From Planctomycetales bacterium (GTDB lineage Bacteria > Planctomycetota > Planctomycetia > Pirellulales > Thermoguttaceae), in the NCBI GenBank assembly GCA_007127495.1, contig SKZG01000060.1, forward strand, positions 1 to 10,390: 10,390 nt of DNA, written 5' to 3'. Under the pieces are notes generated by a model that saw only the letters and a program-made list of their open reading frames with translations, was not told the origin of the DNA and made no database searches. Positions 1-6,959 of the stretch are shown here, piece after piece (position 1 is the first letter of the stretch; each line of letters starts with the position of its first letter). The position numbers were made by a program, and so were the translations under genes.

Positions 1-1509
1 ATCCACCTGCTGCCGTTCTTTCCCTATTCCTCCGACGACGGATTCTCGGTGATCGACTACCGGCGGGTGGATTCGGCCGTAGGCGATTGGCCCGACGTGG
101 CCGCGCTGGGCGAGCGGTACGAACTCATGTTCGACCTGGTGTTGAACCACGTCTCGAAACAAAGTGCGTGGTTCCAGGGCTACCTGGAAGGCCGCGAGCC
201 GTACCGGCGGTTCTTCATCGAAGCGAGTCCGGCCGATGACCTTTCCATGGTGGTGCGCCCGCGGAGCCTGCCACTGCTGACCCCCGTGGACACCTCGCGA
301 GGGAGGCGGCACGTGTGGACCACGTTCAGCGACGACCAGATCGACCTGGACTTCGCGGAGCCCGACGTGCTGCTCGCAATGCTTGACGTGTTGCTCTTCT
401 ATTTGCGGCAGGGCGCCCGGATTATCCGGCTCGACGCCATCGCCTATCTGTATAAGCGGCCGGGGACTCCATGCATCCACCTGCCCGAAACGCACGAGGT
501 AGTCAAGTTGATGCGCGACCTGGTTGATGAGCTTGCCCCCGGCGCCCTCCTGCTGACCGAAACCAATGTACCGCACGAGGAGAATACGAGTTACTTCGGG
601 GCCGGCGATGAAGCGCACATGGTGTACCAGTTCACGCTGGCGCCGCTGCTGCTCGAAGCGATGCTGGCCGGCGATGCGTCGCTGGCCACTCGATGGCTTG
701 CCGATTTGGAGCCGCCACCGGCGGGCTGTACGGTGCTGAACTTCACGGCCTCGCACGACGGGGTGGGCGTGCGGCCGCTGGAGGGTCTCATGCCGCCCGA
801 CCGATTCGACCGGTTCGTCGCCGCCATCAAGGCCCGAGGCGGTCACGTGAGTACGAAGCGCAATGCCGACGGGACCGACAGCCCCTATGAATTGAATATC
901 ACGTACTTCGCAGCCATGGCCGATGCGGGACCGACCGAGTCCGCGCGGCAGGTGCGCCGCTTTTTGGCCGGGCAGGCGGTCATGCTCGGCCTCCGCGGCA
1001 TGCCGGCGGTGTATTTCCACAGCCTCGTCGGAACGCCGAACGACGCGGCGGGCGTCGAGGCGACAGGGCGCGCCCGGTCGATCAACCGCCGCAAGTTTGC
1101 CCGGGAACAACTCGACGCCATGCTGGCCCCCGGTTCGCTCCAGGCGCAGGTTCTCGAAGGCTATCGGGCCATGCTCGCCGTGCGGATCGCGCAGCCGGCG
1201 TTTCATCCCAACGGCGATCAGGGGGTGGTCGAGTTGCCCAACCCGGCTGTGTTGGGTTTCGTTCGCACCAGCCCCGACGGCCGGCAGCGCATCCTGGTGT
1301 TGCTCAACGCGTCGGACCGGTTGCAGTGCGTCGAGGTCGGGCGCATCACCGGGACCGCCCCACGGCGCAGCCTGCTCGATCCCGGCGCTCCGGTGGCCGA
1401 CCCCTTTCCGCTGGCGCCGTTCCAGGCGGCGTGGGTGGAGTTGGAATCGATGCCACGGAAGCAGGCGCTGGGAGCGACACAAATCTCCGGACCCCTTGCC
1501 GCTGAATAG
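1..1509 (+). CDS. GH13_18 glycoside phosphorylase, sucrose/glucosylglycerate phosphorylase-like (5' end outside window)
   Basis: The reading frame is open from the first base, so the true start lies upstream; 502 codons are visible and roughly 80-100 N-terminal residues are probably missing. The fold is the GH13 (alpha-amylase) TIM barrel. Visible landmarks by window codon: an early barrel segment reading IHLLPFFPYSSDDGF, then DLVLNHVS, the nucleophile Asp145 in IIRLDAIAY, the acid/base Glu187 in LLTETNVPHEEN and the transition-state stabiliser Asp253 in FTASHDG. All three catalytic residues are present, so the enzyme looks active. The sequences VVRPRSLPLLTP, HVWTTFSDDQIDLDF and GRARSINR are characteristic of subfamily 18, whose members reversibly phosphorolyse sucrose, sucrose-6-phosphate or glucosylglycerate to glucose-1-phosphate. 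The non-sucrose (YcjM/glucosylglycerate phosphorylase-like) branch seems the better match, but substrate cannot be fixed from the sequence. It is probably cytosolic. It has no obvious link to the exopolysaccharide genes downstream beyond supplying sugar phosphate. Confidence 0.88.
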   Translation: MHLLPFFPYSSDDGFSVIDYRRVDSAVGDWPDVAALGERYELMFDLVLNHVSKQSAWFQGYLEGREPYRRFFIEASPADDLSMVVRPRSLPLLTPVDTSRGRRHVWTTFSDDQIDLDFAEPDVLLAMLDVLLFYLRQGARIIRLDAIAYLYKRPGTPCIHLPETHEVVKLMRDLVDELAPGALLLTETNVPHEENTSYFGAGDEAHMVYQFTLAPLLLEAMLAGDASLATRWLADLEPPPAGCTVLNFTASHDGVGVRPLEGLMPPDRFDRFVAAIKARGGHVSTKRNADGTDSPYELNITYFAAMADAGPTESARQVRRFLAGQAVMLGLRGMPAVYFHSLVGTPNDAAGVEATGRARSINRRKFAREQLDAMLAPGSLQAQVLEGYRAMLAVRIAQPAFHPNGDQGVVELPNPAVLGFVRTSPDGRQRILVLLNASDRLQCVEVGRITGTAPRRSLLDPGAPVADPFPLAPFQAAWVELESMPRKQALGATQISGPLAAE

Positions 1510-1569
1510 CCAATAGGATACGATCGAAGAGGACATTGAATCATTGCCCTAGTGCGGATGGTGCCACCC

Positions 1570-1824
1570 ATGACCGAAGATGAATTGCTGGAACGAATTA
1601 CGGTGAATCCCGATATCTTCGGGGGTAAGCCGATCATTCGCGGCATGCGAATTGCCGTCGAGCACGTGCTCGGAATGTTGGTAGCGGGCGATACCCCTGA
1701 ACGGCTTCTTCAGGAGTATCCGATGCTTGAACCGAACGACATCCAGGCGTGTCTGGCCTATGCGCACCGGTCGGTTTCCGGCGAGCAGGTCCACGAGCGG
1801 ATTGCGGGAGCCGGGATGTCATGA
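1570..1824 (+). CDS. DUF433 family protein (VapB45-type antitoxin-like)
   Basis: An 84-residue product from ATG 1570; in-frame alternatives are GTG 1552, ATG 1558 and GTG 1561. None has a well-placed Shine-Dalgarno, and 1570 was chosen because DUF433 proteins usually begin with a short acidic helix directly before the ITVNPDIFGGKP segment. The PF04255 signature runs over most of the protein: NPDIFGGKPIIRG, then MRIAVEHVLGMLVAGDTPE, then LLQEYPMLEPNDIQACLAYA. The family forms a small helix-turn-helix-like domain and normally acts as antitoxin to a DUF5615 PIN-like nuclease encoded immediately downstream with overlapping stop and start codons. Here the overlap ATGA is preserved at 1821-1824 but the toxin frame closes after seven codons (see next entry). 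The gene lies 60 bp after the phosphorylase, possibly on the same transcript, and its last 6 bp overlap the convergent glycosyltransferase. Function as an active antitoxin is doubtful without the partner. Confidence 0.85.
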   Translation: MTEDELLERITVNPDIFGGKPIIRGMRIAVEHVLGMLVAGDTPERLLQEYPMLEPNDIQACLAYAHRSVSGEQVHERIAGAGMS

Positions 1825-3036
1825 GGTTCTTGCGCACGGAATAGGAAGGCCGTATCGACGACGTGACGAAGCCGCCTTGCGCTCGTAGATTTCCTCAATA
1901 AGCTGCTCATAGCCTCCGACCATGCGGTCGATGGACCAGTGCCGCAGGACGGTTTCGCGGCCGGCGCGGCCGAGGGCTTCGGCCCGTTTCCGATTGTCCA
2001 GCAGGGCCAGCGTGTGGGCGGCCATGGCCTCGGCATCGCCGGGCGCCGCCAGGTAGCCGTTCTCACCGTCGCACACGGTTTCCGGGACCGAGCCCACACG
2101 CGTGGCGACGACGGGTATTTCAGAAGCCATGGCTTCCAGGATCGACACCGGGTTCGCCTCCATGTGCGAGGTGAGCAAGAGCACGTCCAGTATGGACAGG
2201 ACTGCCGGAACGTCGGCACGCGTTCCCAGGAAACGGACGGCGTGGGTCAGTCGCAGGTCAGCGGCCATGTGTTCTAGCGACGCGCGCCGGGGCCCGTCGC
2301 CAACGACCAGGAACCGCGCCGCGGGCCGCTGGGCGTGAACCAACGCCGCGGCGCGAAGGAACAGTTCGTGGTTCTTCTCCGGCCGCAATGCAGCCACAAT
2401 GCCCGCTGCCGGAGTGTCAGCCTGCATCCCGAGTTCCTCCAGCACGCTCCGGTCCGGCCAGCGGGGATGAAACCGGTCGGTATCGACCCCGTTGGGAATC
2501 ACCCGCACCTTGCGCCGCGGGCAGCCCTCGCACCGCACGAGGTAGTCGCCGTGCGAGGGGGCGACAGCAATGAACGCATCCGTCATGGGCGCCAGGAGGC
2601 GGTTGGGCAGTTCCACGTGGTCGGGCAGGCCCGTGGAGTGAAGCGAGGAACAGACGACCGGCACGCGGGCGGCCCGAGCAGCCAGACGCCCCCAGAACAT
2701 CTTGTCGCCACCCGTGCCGACCGTGACGACCGCGTCGATCTGCCGATCAGCCAGCAGGCGGCGCAAGCGGCCGAACACGGCGAAGTCGTACTTGTGGCTG
2801 AGCAGTCCGGTGAATGCGGGTACTTCCCTGGCCAGAACCTCGCCCAGCGGGCCAAAGTGCTTCAGGCAGCACAATTCCGCGGCAAACCGCCTCCGGTCAA
2901 GCCGGCGGATCAGCTCGACCAGCAAGGTTTCCGCACCGCCGACGGGCATGTTCGTGATCACGAACATGACGCGCAACGGGCCGCGTTCGCTCAAAGGCAG
3001 GCGTTGGTCCGAATGAAGACAATTCATGGGCGTCAT
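1819..3036 (-). CDS. GT4 family (GT-B fold) glycosyltransferase
   Basis: A 405-residue retaining glycosyltransferase that would add a sugar from an NDP-sugar donor to a growing exopolysaccharide unit on the cytoplasmic face. The N-terminal acceptor domain carries the glycine-rich loop MPVGGAE (30-36). The donor domain shows IPNGVD (180-185), Arg218 and Lys221 in LRPEKNH (diphosphate binding), VVGDGP (244-249), VRFLGTRADV (268-276) and the family EX7E motif, Glu293 and Glu301, followed by AMASEIPVVAT and GENGYL. The start at 3036 overlaps the flippase stop as ATGA, which suggests translational coupling; a second ATG at 3027 is possible. The frame stays open further upstream, to 3495, but that part is antisense-free overlap with the flippase gene and is not coding. 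The last residues (about 391-405, Arg-rich then GLPIPCARTS) look like a non-homologous tail, matching the suspected junction with the DUF433 operon. The sugar specificity is unknown. Confidence 0.92.
   Translation of the reverse strand: MTPMNCLHSDQRLPLSERGPLRVMFVITNMPVGGAETLLVELIRRLDRRRFAAELCCLKHFGPLGEVLAREVPAFTGLLSHKYDFAVFGRLRRLLADRQIDAVVTVGTGGDKMFWGRLAARAARVPVVCSSLHSTGLPDHVELPNRLLAPMTDAFIAVAPSHGDYLVRCEGCPRRKVRVIPNGVDTDRFHPRWPDRSVLEELGMQADTPAAGIVAALRPEKNHELFLRAAALVHAQRPAARFLVVGDGPRRASLEHMAADLRLTHAVRFLGTRADVPAVLSILDVLLLTSHMEANPVSILEAMASEIPVVATRVGSVPETVCDGENGYLAAPGDAEAMAAHTLALLDNRKRAEALGRAGRETVLRHWSIDRMVGGYEQLIEEIYERKAASSRRRYGLPIPCARTS
1821..1844 (+). pseudogene. Vestigial start of a DUF5615-type toxin gene
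   Basis: An ATG overlaps the DUF433 stop (ATGA) and opens a frame reading Met-Arg-Phe-Leu-Arg-Thr-Glu-stop. DUF5615 toxins commonly begin MRFL or MKFL followed by an Asp-containing strand, and they follow DUF433 genes with exactly this overlap. After the fourth codon (about 1832) the similarity ends and no further DUF5615-like sequence is seen in any plus-strand frame, because the opposite strand is the 3' end of the glycosyltransferase. Only four residues support the identification, so a chance match is possible. Confidence 0.3.
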
Positions 3037-4613
3037 GGGCTGGTAAGCGGAGGGGCGGAGGCCGTGCCGTACCACCTGTTGCGGAACGCGGCGAAGCGCA
3101 TCAGGTAATCGTTTAGGACCTGCCGTATCTCCCGCTTTTCCTCGGGCGAGAGCAAGTGGTCGGAGAAAGCCGCTTCCAAGCCCACGACCACCAAGACAGC
3201 CGCCATCATCCACGGTCCGAGACACGCCGCTGGCGGCAACAACAGGACGACCCGTACGCCGCGGTCGAACGGAAACCCCAACCGCCGGACGAACAGGCAG
3301 ATGATGCCCAGCGCAACCAAGTTGGCCATGCTGGTAGCCAGCACGGCGCCGAGCAGTCCAAGCGGCGGTAGCAGGGCCCTGTTCAACACCACGTTCAGCA
3401 ACAGGCCGGCCACCATCGCGACGCTGGACAGCCGAGCTTTCTCGGCGCACCACAGGTAGTTCTGAACAATCAGCGCCATGGCAAACCAGGTGCAATAGGT
3501 CAGGGTCCAGGGCAGCACGGCCAGCCCGTGGTCGAATTTGCCCTTCATTGCCACGTTGAACAACAGGGGGGCGGCCGCCAGCACGGCCAGTTGCCCCACA
3601 CAGAGCGCGAACCCGAAAAGCTTCAGGAAAAGCCTCAGCCGTTCGCCCACGCGGTCGTTCATGCCGGCTTCCCAGTCGTGGGCCAAATGCGGGGTGATCA
3701 TGGCGCCCAGCATCGCCGTCAGGGAAACCAAGAGCATGGGAACAATGCGCGACGTGTGGTAGTTGCCCACCAAGGCCAGGGCTTCCTCAGCCGGCCGTGT
3801 CGAGTAATGGATAATCATGTACCGGTCCACGACCTCGAACAGGTTCACCAGGACGCTCACTGCCAACACCCAACCGGCAAACGGCACCAGCTTGGCCCAG
3901 AACGTCTGGTGCCCGATGGGCTCGTCGACCGGGGCTGTGTTGCGCCAGAGGTGCCGCATCCACCAGGAGGCAAAGATCACGCTCAGGAGGCATGCCATGC
4001 CGTAGGCCGTCACCACGCTGGAGGCCGAAGGCTGCCAGCCGAGCACCAACACCACGCCCAGCCCGGCGAACATCAGGCTGTTGAGCAGATGCATGACCGA
4101 AACCAGCCGGATGTTTCGCAATGAGGTAAACAATTCGATGGAAAAATTGAAGCCGACCACCGCAGCCAGACTGGCCGCGAGCAGTCCGACCGTGTAGGTA
4201 TCGTCGGGTGTTCCGAAGATCAGTGCGGCAAACCACCGCCGGCCCAGGAACACCACGACCGACGCCAGCCCGGCCGTGCCCGCGCAAACCAGCATCGTCC
4301 GACGCAGAAACGTGCGCAACTGCCCCCGCTGGCGAAAGTGCTCCACGTAGCGGCCGAAGGCGCCCGGCAGGGCCAGCACGGAAAGCGGCGCGGCGATCAG
4401 CAGGAAGCTAAACGCCATGTCCCACTGGCCAAGCTGTTGCGGTTCGAGCCACCGGCAGAACAGGACGGCACGGACAAACCCCACGCCGCGCTGGACAACC
4501 GCCATGCCCAGCAAGATCAGCACACTGTCGGCCAGCGAGTCAGCGTGCAGCCGAGGTTCCGATCGGTCCGACGGCGAGAGGGCGTCAGCGGTGGGCGGTG
4601 AGTCGGAACACAT
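3033..4613 (-). CDS. Wzx-like polysaccharide flippase (MOP superfamily)
   Basis: A 526-residue integral membrane protein, within the usual 420-530 range for Wzx/PST transporters of the MOP superfamily. After a hydrophilic N-terminal 25 residues, hydrophobic segments occur at about 30-52, 63-83, 107-124, 142-160, 172-192, 198-216, 243-262, 286-308, 327-350, 365-388, 396-412, 416-441 and 453-480, giving 13-14 likely helices. The early segment AVLFCRWLEPQQLGQWDMAFSF has the pattern typical of this family (turn with a Leu/Gly-rich loop after helix 1). It would flip lipid-linked oligosaccharide units to the periplasmic face. A charged cytosolic tail from about 487 (SPEEKREIRQVL) follows the last helix. 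It starts 9 bp after the deacetylase stop and its stop overlaps the next gene by 4 bp. No Shine-Dalgarno is obvious beyond GAAGG about 13 nt upstream. Confidence 0.9.
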   Translation of the reverse strand: MCSDSPPTADALSPSDRSEPRLHADSLADSVLILLGMAVVQRGVGFVRAVLFCRWLEPQQLGQWDMAFSFLLIAAPLSVLALPGAFGRYVEHFRQRGQLRTFLRRTMLVCAGTAGLASVVVFLGRRWFAALIFGTPDDTYTVGLLAASLAAVVGFNFSIELFTSLRNIRLVSVMHLLNSLMFAGLGVVLVLGWQPSASSVVTAYGMACLLSVIFASWWMRHLWRNTAPVDEPIGHQTFWAKLVPFAGWVLAVSVLVNLFEVVDRYMIIHYSTRPAEEALALVGNYHTSRIVPMLLVSLTAMLGAMITPHLAHDWEAGMNDRVGERLRLFLKLFGFALCVGQLAVLAAAPLLFNVAMKGKFDHGLAVLPWTLTYCTWFAMALIVQNYLWCAEKARLSSVAMVAGLLLNVVLNRALLPPLGLLGAVLATSMANLVALGIICLFVRRLGFPFDRGVRVVLLLPPAACLGPWMMAAVLVVVGLEAAFSDHLLSPEEKREIRQVLNDYLMRFAAFRNRWYGTASAPPLTSP

Positions 4614-4622
4614 GGAAGAACG

Positions 4623-5492
4623 CTAACCTTCAATGGTCATGGGTACGGCGGGTTGCTGGGGGCAGGCGGGGCCTTCGCAATGTCCAATTCCGAGTTTGCG
4701 CGGATCGATGGTCGTCCAATTCTTCAGGCGAATGGTCCACGGGTCGGCCGCGATTCGAAGAAGGTGAAATGGGTCGTCGCCCGGGAAATTGTAACCGCCA
4801 TACGCTGAGCACACCGCCTCATACCCTGCCTCGCGCGCAACGCGGAATGCCGTGGGGGTCAGGTTGCGATGCTTGCCAAAGGGGAACGCAAAATATCGCA
4901 CCGGGCGAGCTATGGCATCAGCGAGCATTTCCCCTGCCGTCACGATTTCGCGCTGCAGTATGTCGGGGTCGGTCAGCTTGCCCAAGTCAGCGTGGGTGTA
5001 GGTGTGCGCGCCGATCTCGATCCCGGCCGCCGCCATGGCGCGAAGCTGCTCCGGCGAGTTCGGCGGCAGCGGGCTGCCCGCCGCGACGTCGTGCGGGAAC
5101 GGCACACCTTCGAGCACGTTCCGAGCGGTCACGAAGTACGTGCAAGGGATCCGTTCCTTCACAAGCAGGGGAATCGCTTCCTGGCAATTCTCAGCGTAGC
5201 CGTCGTCGAAGGTGATGCTCACACAAGGACGGCGATTCTCGCCGGAACGGAGGATTCGCTGTGCCTCGCCAAGCGAAACCAATGGAAAATGCCGTTTCAG
5301 CCACAGAATCTGCTGGGCAAACCTCTGGGCGGAAATGGTCCAGTCCGTGGTCATGTCGCGGGCAACACGATGATACAGAAGCACCACAACCGGCACGCGC
5401 CCGGCGCGCTCGTACGCACGTCGTCGCAGCCACCGAGTCGGGAGCAACCCGTGGTAGTACACGTGCAGAAGCAGGTATTTCCAGAGGGGCAT
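4623..5492 (-). CDS. Polysaccharide deacetylase (NodB homology, CE4)
   Basis: A 289-residue protein with the NodB fold. It removes N- or O-acetyl groups from the polysaccharide or its precursor. The opening strand reads VVVLLYHRV (36-43), motif 1 is SITFDDGY with catalytic base Asp96 and metal ligand Asp97, motif 2 is GAHTYTH with metal ligands His163 and His167, and motif 3 is FAFPFGKH (201-208). All metal ligands are present. There is no clear signal peptide: the N-terminus is short, mixed aromatic and basic (WKYLLLHVYYHG, then RWLRRR), so a cytosolic or membrane-attached location is likelier than secretion. Homologues with this N-terminus are common in planctomycete and exosortase-associated exopolysaccharide loci. 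It begins 27 bp after the acyltransferase stop and ends 9 bp before the flippase start, without a clear Shine-Dalgarno. The C-terminal 15 residues (Pro- and Gly-rich) are probably disordered. Confidence 0.93.
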   Translation of the reverse strand: MPLWKYLLLHVYYHGLLPTRWLRRRAYERAGRVPVVVLLYHRVARDMTTDWTISAQRFAQQILWLKRHFPLVSLGEAQRILRSGENRRPCVSITFDDGYAENCQEAIPLLVKERIPCTYFVTARNVLEGVPFPHDVAAGSPLPPNSPEQLRAMAAAGIEIGAHTYTHADLGKLTDPDILQREIVTAGEMLADAIARPVRYFAFPFGKHRNLTPTAFRVAREAGYEAVCSAYGGYNFPGDDPFHLLRIAADPWTIRLKNWTTIDPRKLGIGHCEGPACPQQPAVPMTIEG

Positions 5493-5519
5493 GGGGGCTT
5501 CGCGGATGGAGTGAATGGG

Positions 5520-6686
5520 CTATTGTGGATGACCGGCGCCGGCCCGTCGGATTCCGGTAAGTTGCAGTCCGCGGCGCGCCCAATCCTTCGCCGTGCGCGT
5601 GGCCAGCCATGCCTGATGCCGCATGCGGGGGCCCGGCCGGGACGCCACAATTCGCACCTCCGTGTTGTTGTGGAACTCGGCTCGCCACTGGGCCTTGTAA
5701 GGCTCATTGCCCCGAAGGAAGTCGAACTTTCGGCGGCCTTGGCGGATGGCAAGCTGCATGATGTGGGCGATGGCCAGGTGGCCCGGTTCCCATTGCAGGC
5801 GATCCGCGTCCATGCCTCCCTGATACTGGTAAACGGCCCCGGACCCGGCCAGTAGGTACTCGGCCGCCAGCGGCCGGCCGTCAGCCTCGATCCAAACAAG
5901 TTGCAAGTGTCCCGCGCTGAGCAGGCGCGGCGTCACATCGCGGTGGAAGGCAAGAAAGGGTTCTGAGCCGAACGCGCCGGGTTCCCCCCGGCTTTGCCAG
6001 CGGCGCTGGTGTAGTTCCACTAGGTGTTCGAAGGCCGTGGGCAGGTCGGAAGCGCGCTCGACCACGTGGAGCATGCACCGGCGTGCTTCGCCGCGCCGCA
6101 GCACGCGGCGGATGCGCGTGCGGTGGTTTCTCGAAAGGCTGGCGAGCATGGCGTCCCACGAGTTAGGCAGGTCGATGCGCCAGCAACCGGGGCCGGACCG
6201 GTGGTGAACGCCAACCCCGCGCTGACGCAAGTTCTCCAAGAGCGGCCTGAGCACGGGGTCGTTCACGTCGACGGCTTCGAGCTGGATCAGGTCCCAGCGT
6301 TCCGCGTTGGAGCGTGGAGCGTGACACCGGTCGGCCAAGTAATCGGCCAAGACCGCGGCGACGGCCTCCTCGCGTCCCGGCATGGCCAACACGCCCAGGT
6401 ATTCCGAGCAAACCTGACCGCTGCCCAACAGGTGCAATACGCGGCCGGTCGTCGCCGCCTCTTCGGAATAAAGAGGCGCCAGGGCCACCGGCGCACCGGC
6501 CCCGTCAAAAACGCACAGCACATGAAGCCGGCGCCTCCGAGCAGCCGCACAGGGCAAAGGCCCATAGTGCCGCCACCAAGTGGAAAGCCACGGCCAGGAG
6601 CGAAACGGCACGCCGCCGGCTAACCGGTCCCAGGTTCCTGCGTGGGGCTCCAACGCGCCGATATCGTGATAACATTGGATTTGCAT
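5520..6686 (-). CDS. CelD/BcsL-type acyltransferase (GNAT fold, FemAB-like; Acetyltransf_6)
   Basis: A 388-residue protein and first gene of the leftward operon. An N-terminal subdomain includes PFRSWPWLSTWWRHYG (27-42), the usual opening of this family. The Acetyltransf_6 (PF13480) domain lies at about 180-325, beginning LSRNHRTRIRRVLRRGE and ending with the signature FDFLRGNEPYK (321-331). Members transfer acyl or aminoacyl groups and occur in cellulose and exopolysaccharide loci, including those tied to exosortase/PEP-CTERM systems; the exact substrate is unknown. The start at 6686 is set by a good Shine-Dalgarno (AGGGAGAG, 6700-6693) about 6 nt before the ATG. The frame stays open on to 7466, but that stretch is antisense to the next gene and lacks any family similarity. 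The likely role is decorating the polysaccharide repeat, with the deacetylase next door acting on the same or a related substituent. Confidence 0.88.
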   Translation of the reverse strand: MQIQCYHDIGALEPHAGTWDRLAGGVPFRSWPWLSTWWRHYGPLPCAAARRRRLHVLCVFDGAGAPVALAPLYSEEAATTGRVLHLLGSGQVCSEYLGVLAMPGREEAVAAVLADYLADRCHAPRSNAERWDLIQLEAVDVNDPVLRPLLENLRQRGVGVHHRSGPGCWRIDLPNSWDAMLASLSRNHRTRIRRVLRRGEARRCMLHVVERASDLPTAFEHLVELHQRRWQSRGEPGAFGSEPFLAFHRDVTPRLLSAGHLQLVWIEADGRPLAAEYLLAGSGAVYQYQGGMDADRLQWEPGHLAIAHIMQLAIRQGRRKFDFLRGNEPYKAQWRAEFHNNTEVRIVASRPGPRMRHQAWLATRTAKDWARRGLQLTGIRRAGAGHPQ

Positions 6687-6692
6687 AAGCAA

Positions 6693-6700
6693 CTCTCCCT
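6693..6700 (-). promoter_or_regulatory. Ribosome binding site of the acyltransferase gene
   Basis: The minus strand reads AGGGAGAG followed by TTGCTT and the ATG at 6686. This is the clearest Shine-Dalgarno in the window and decides the start over upstream in-frame codons. Confidence 0.7.
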
Positions 6701-6708
6701 TATAAAAA

Positions 6709-6843
6709 GCGTGTTTGCAAGGAGATTCGGCTGCGCTCTTAAAACACGCGTTGCGAAAAAGCAACGAGCCGCGGCCACGACTGAACACGACGCCTGGGCG
6801 GACGGTGGGGCGCGACTGATGTAACATCTTTTCCGAACACGAC
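6709..6843. repeat. Four AACACG elements, candidate activator sites
   Basis: The hexamer AACACG occurs at 6743-6748, 6784-6789 and 6836-6841, and inverted (CGTGTT) at 6710-6715. The first two form a perfect 8-bp inverted repeat, GCGTGTTT (6709-6716) and AAACACGC (6742-6749). The last two are 9-bp direct repeats GAACACGAC (6783-6791 and 6835-6843). Centre-to-centre distances are 33, 41 and 52 bp, close to 3, 4 and 5 helical turns. They lie about 70-205 bp upstream of the predicted sigma-54 start site, where enhancer-binding activators usually sit. Confidence 0.4.
6749..6766. other. Small hairpin in the divergent region
   Basis: Perfect arms CGTTGC and GCAACG flank a 6-base A-rich loop. It directly abuts the right arm of the AACACG inverted repeat. 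It could form in a leftward transcript leader or be part of a protein site; no T-run follows, so a terminator is unlikely. Confidence 0.3.
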
Positions 6844-6886
6844 TTGCGATGAGTCTGCCGGCTTTCGGGGCGGCCCCTGTGACGAT

Positions 6887-6902
6887 TGGCACCGCCTTTG
6901 CA
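6887..6902 (+). promoter_or_regulatory. Sigma-54 (RpoN) -24/-12 promoter
   Basis: TGGCAC, five bases (CGCCT), then TTGCA. The invariant GG (6888-6889) and GC (6900-6901) are exactly 12 bp apart, and 10 of the 11 well-conserved consensus bases agree. Transcription would begin near 6913, leaving a 5' leader of about 47 nt before the ATG at 6960. Promoters of this class need an AAA+ activator bound upstream; in exosortase/PEP-CTERM exopolysaccharide loci this is often a PrsR-type regulator, which is not in this window. Confidence 0.65.
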
Positions 6903-6959
6903 TCCTTCCCGATGCGGCGTTTCCAGTTCTGCACCGTAGTTCCAAACAACGAGGCGACA

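Larger units (their letters stand above)
6687..6959. promoter_or_regulatory. Divergent intergenic control region
   Basis: A 273-bp stretch between the two divergent exopolysaccharide operons. It contains a sigma-54-type promoter for the rightward genes, four copies of AACACG (listed separately) and a 6-bp hairpin (CGTTGC, loop 6755-6760, GCAACG). No convincing sigma-70 pair could be assigned to the leftward operon. A frame on the plus strand is open from 6849 but would run across the sigma-54 site and is not thought to be translated. Confidence 0.6.

Noticed and set aside
2335..3108. 257-codon plus-strand frame opposite the glycosyltransferase
   Set aside because: No recognisable domain; the minus strand carries all GT4 motifs.
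3037..3495. N-terminal extension of the glycosyltransferase frame
   Set aside because: It overlaps the flippase coding sequence on the same strand in another frame and lacks family similarity; the ATGA overlap at 3036 explains the start.
6699..6704. TATAAG on the minus strand as a -10 box for the acyltransferase
   Set aside because: It overlaps the Shine-Dalgarno, so a transcript from it would lack the ribosome binding site, and no -35 is at proper distance.
6849..6959. Upstream in-frame ATG giving the co-polymerase 37 more residues
   Set aside because: It precedes the predicted sigma-54 start site, has no Shine-Dalgarno and adds sequence unlike the family N-terminus; ATG 6960 has GAGG in place.
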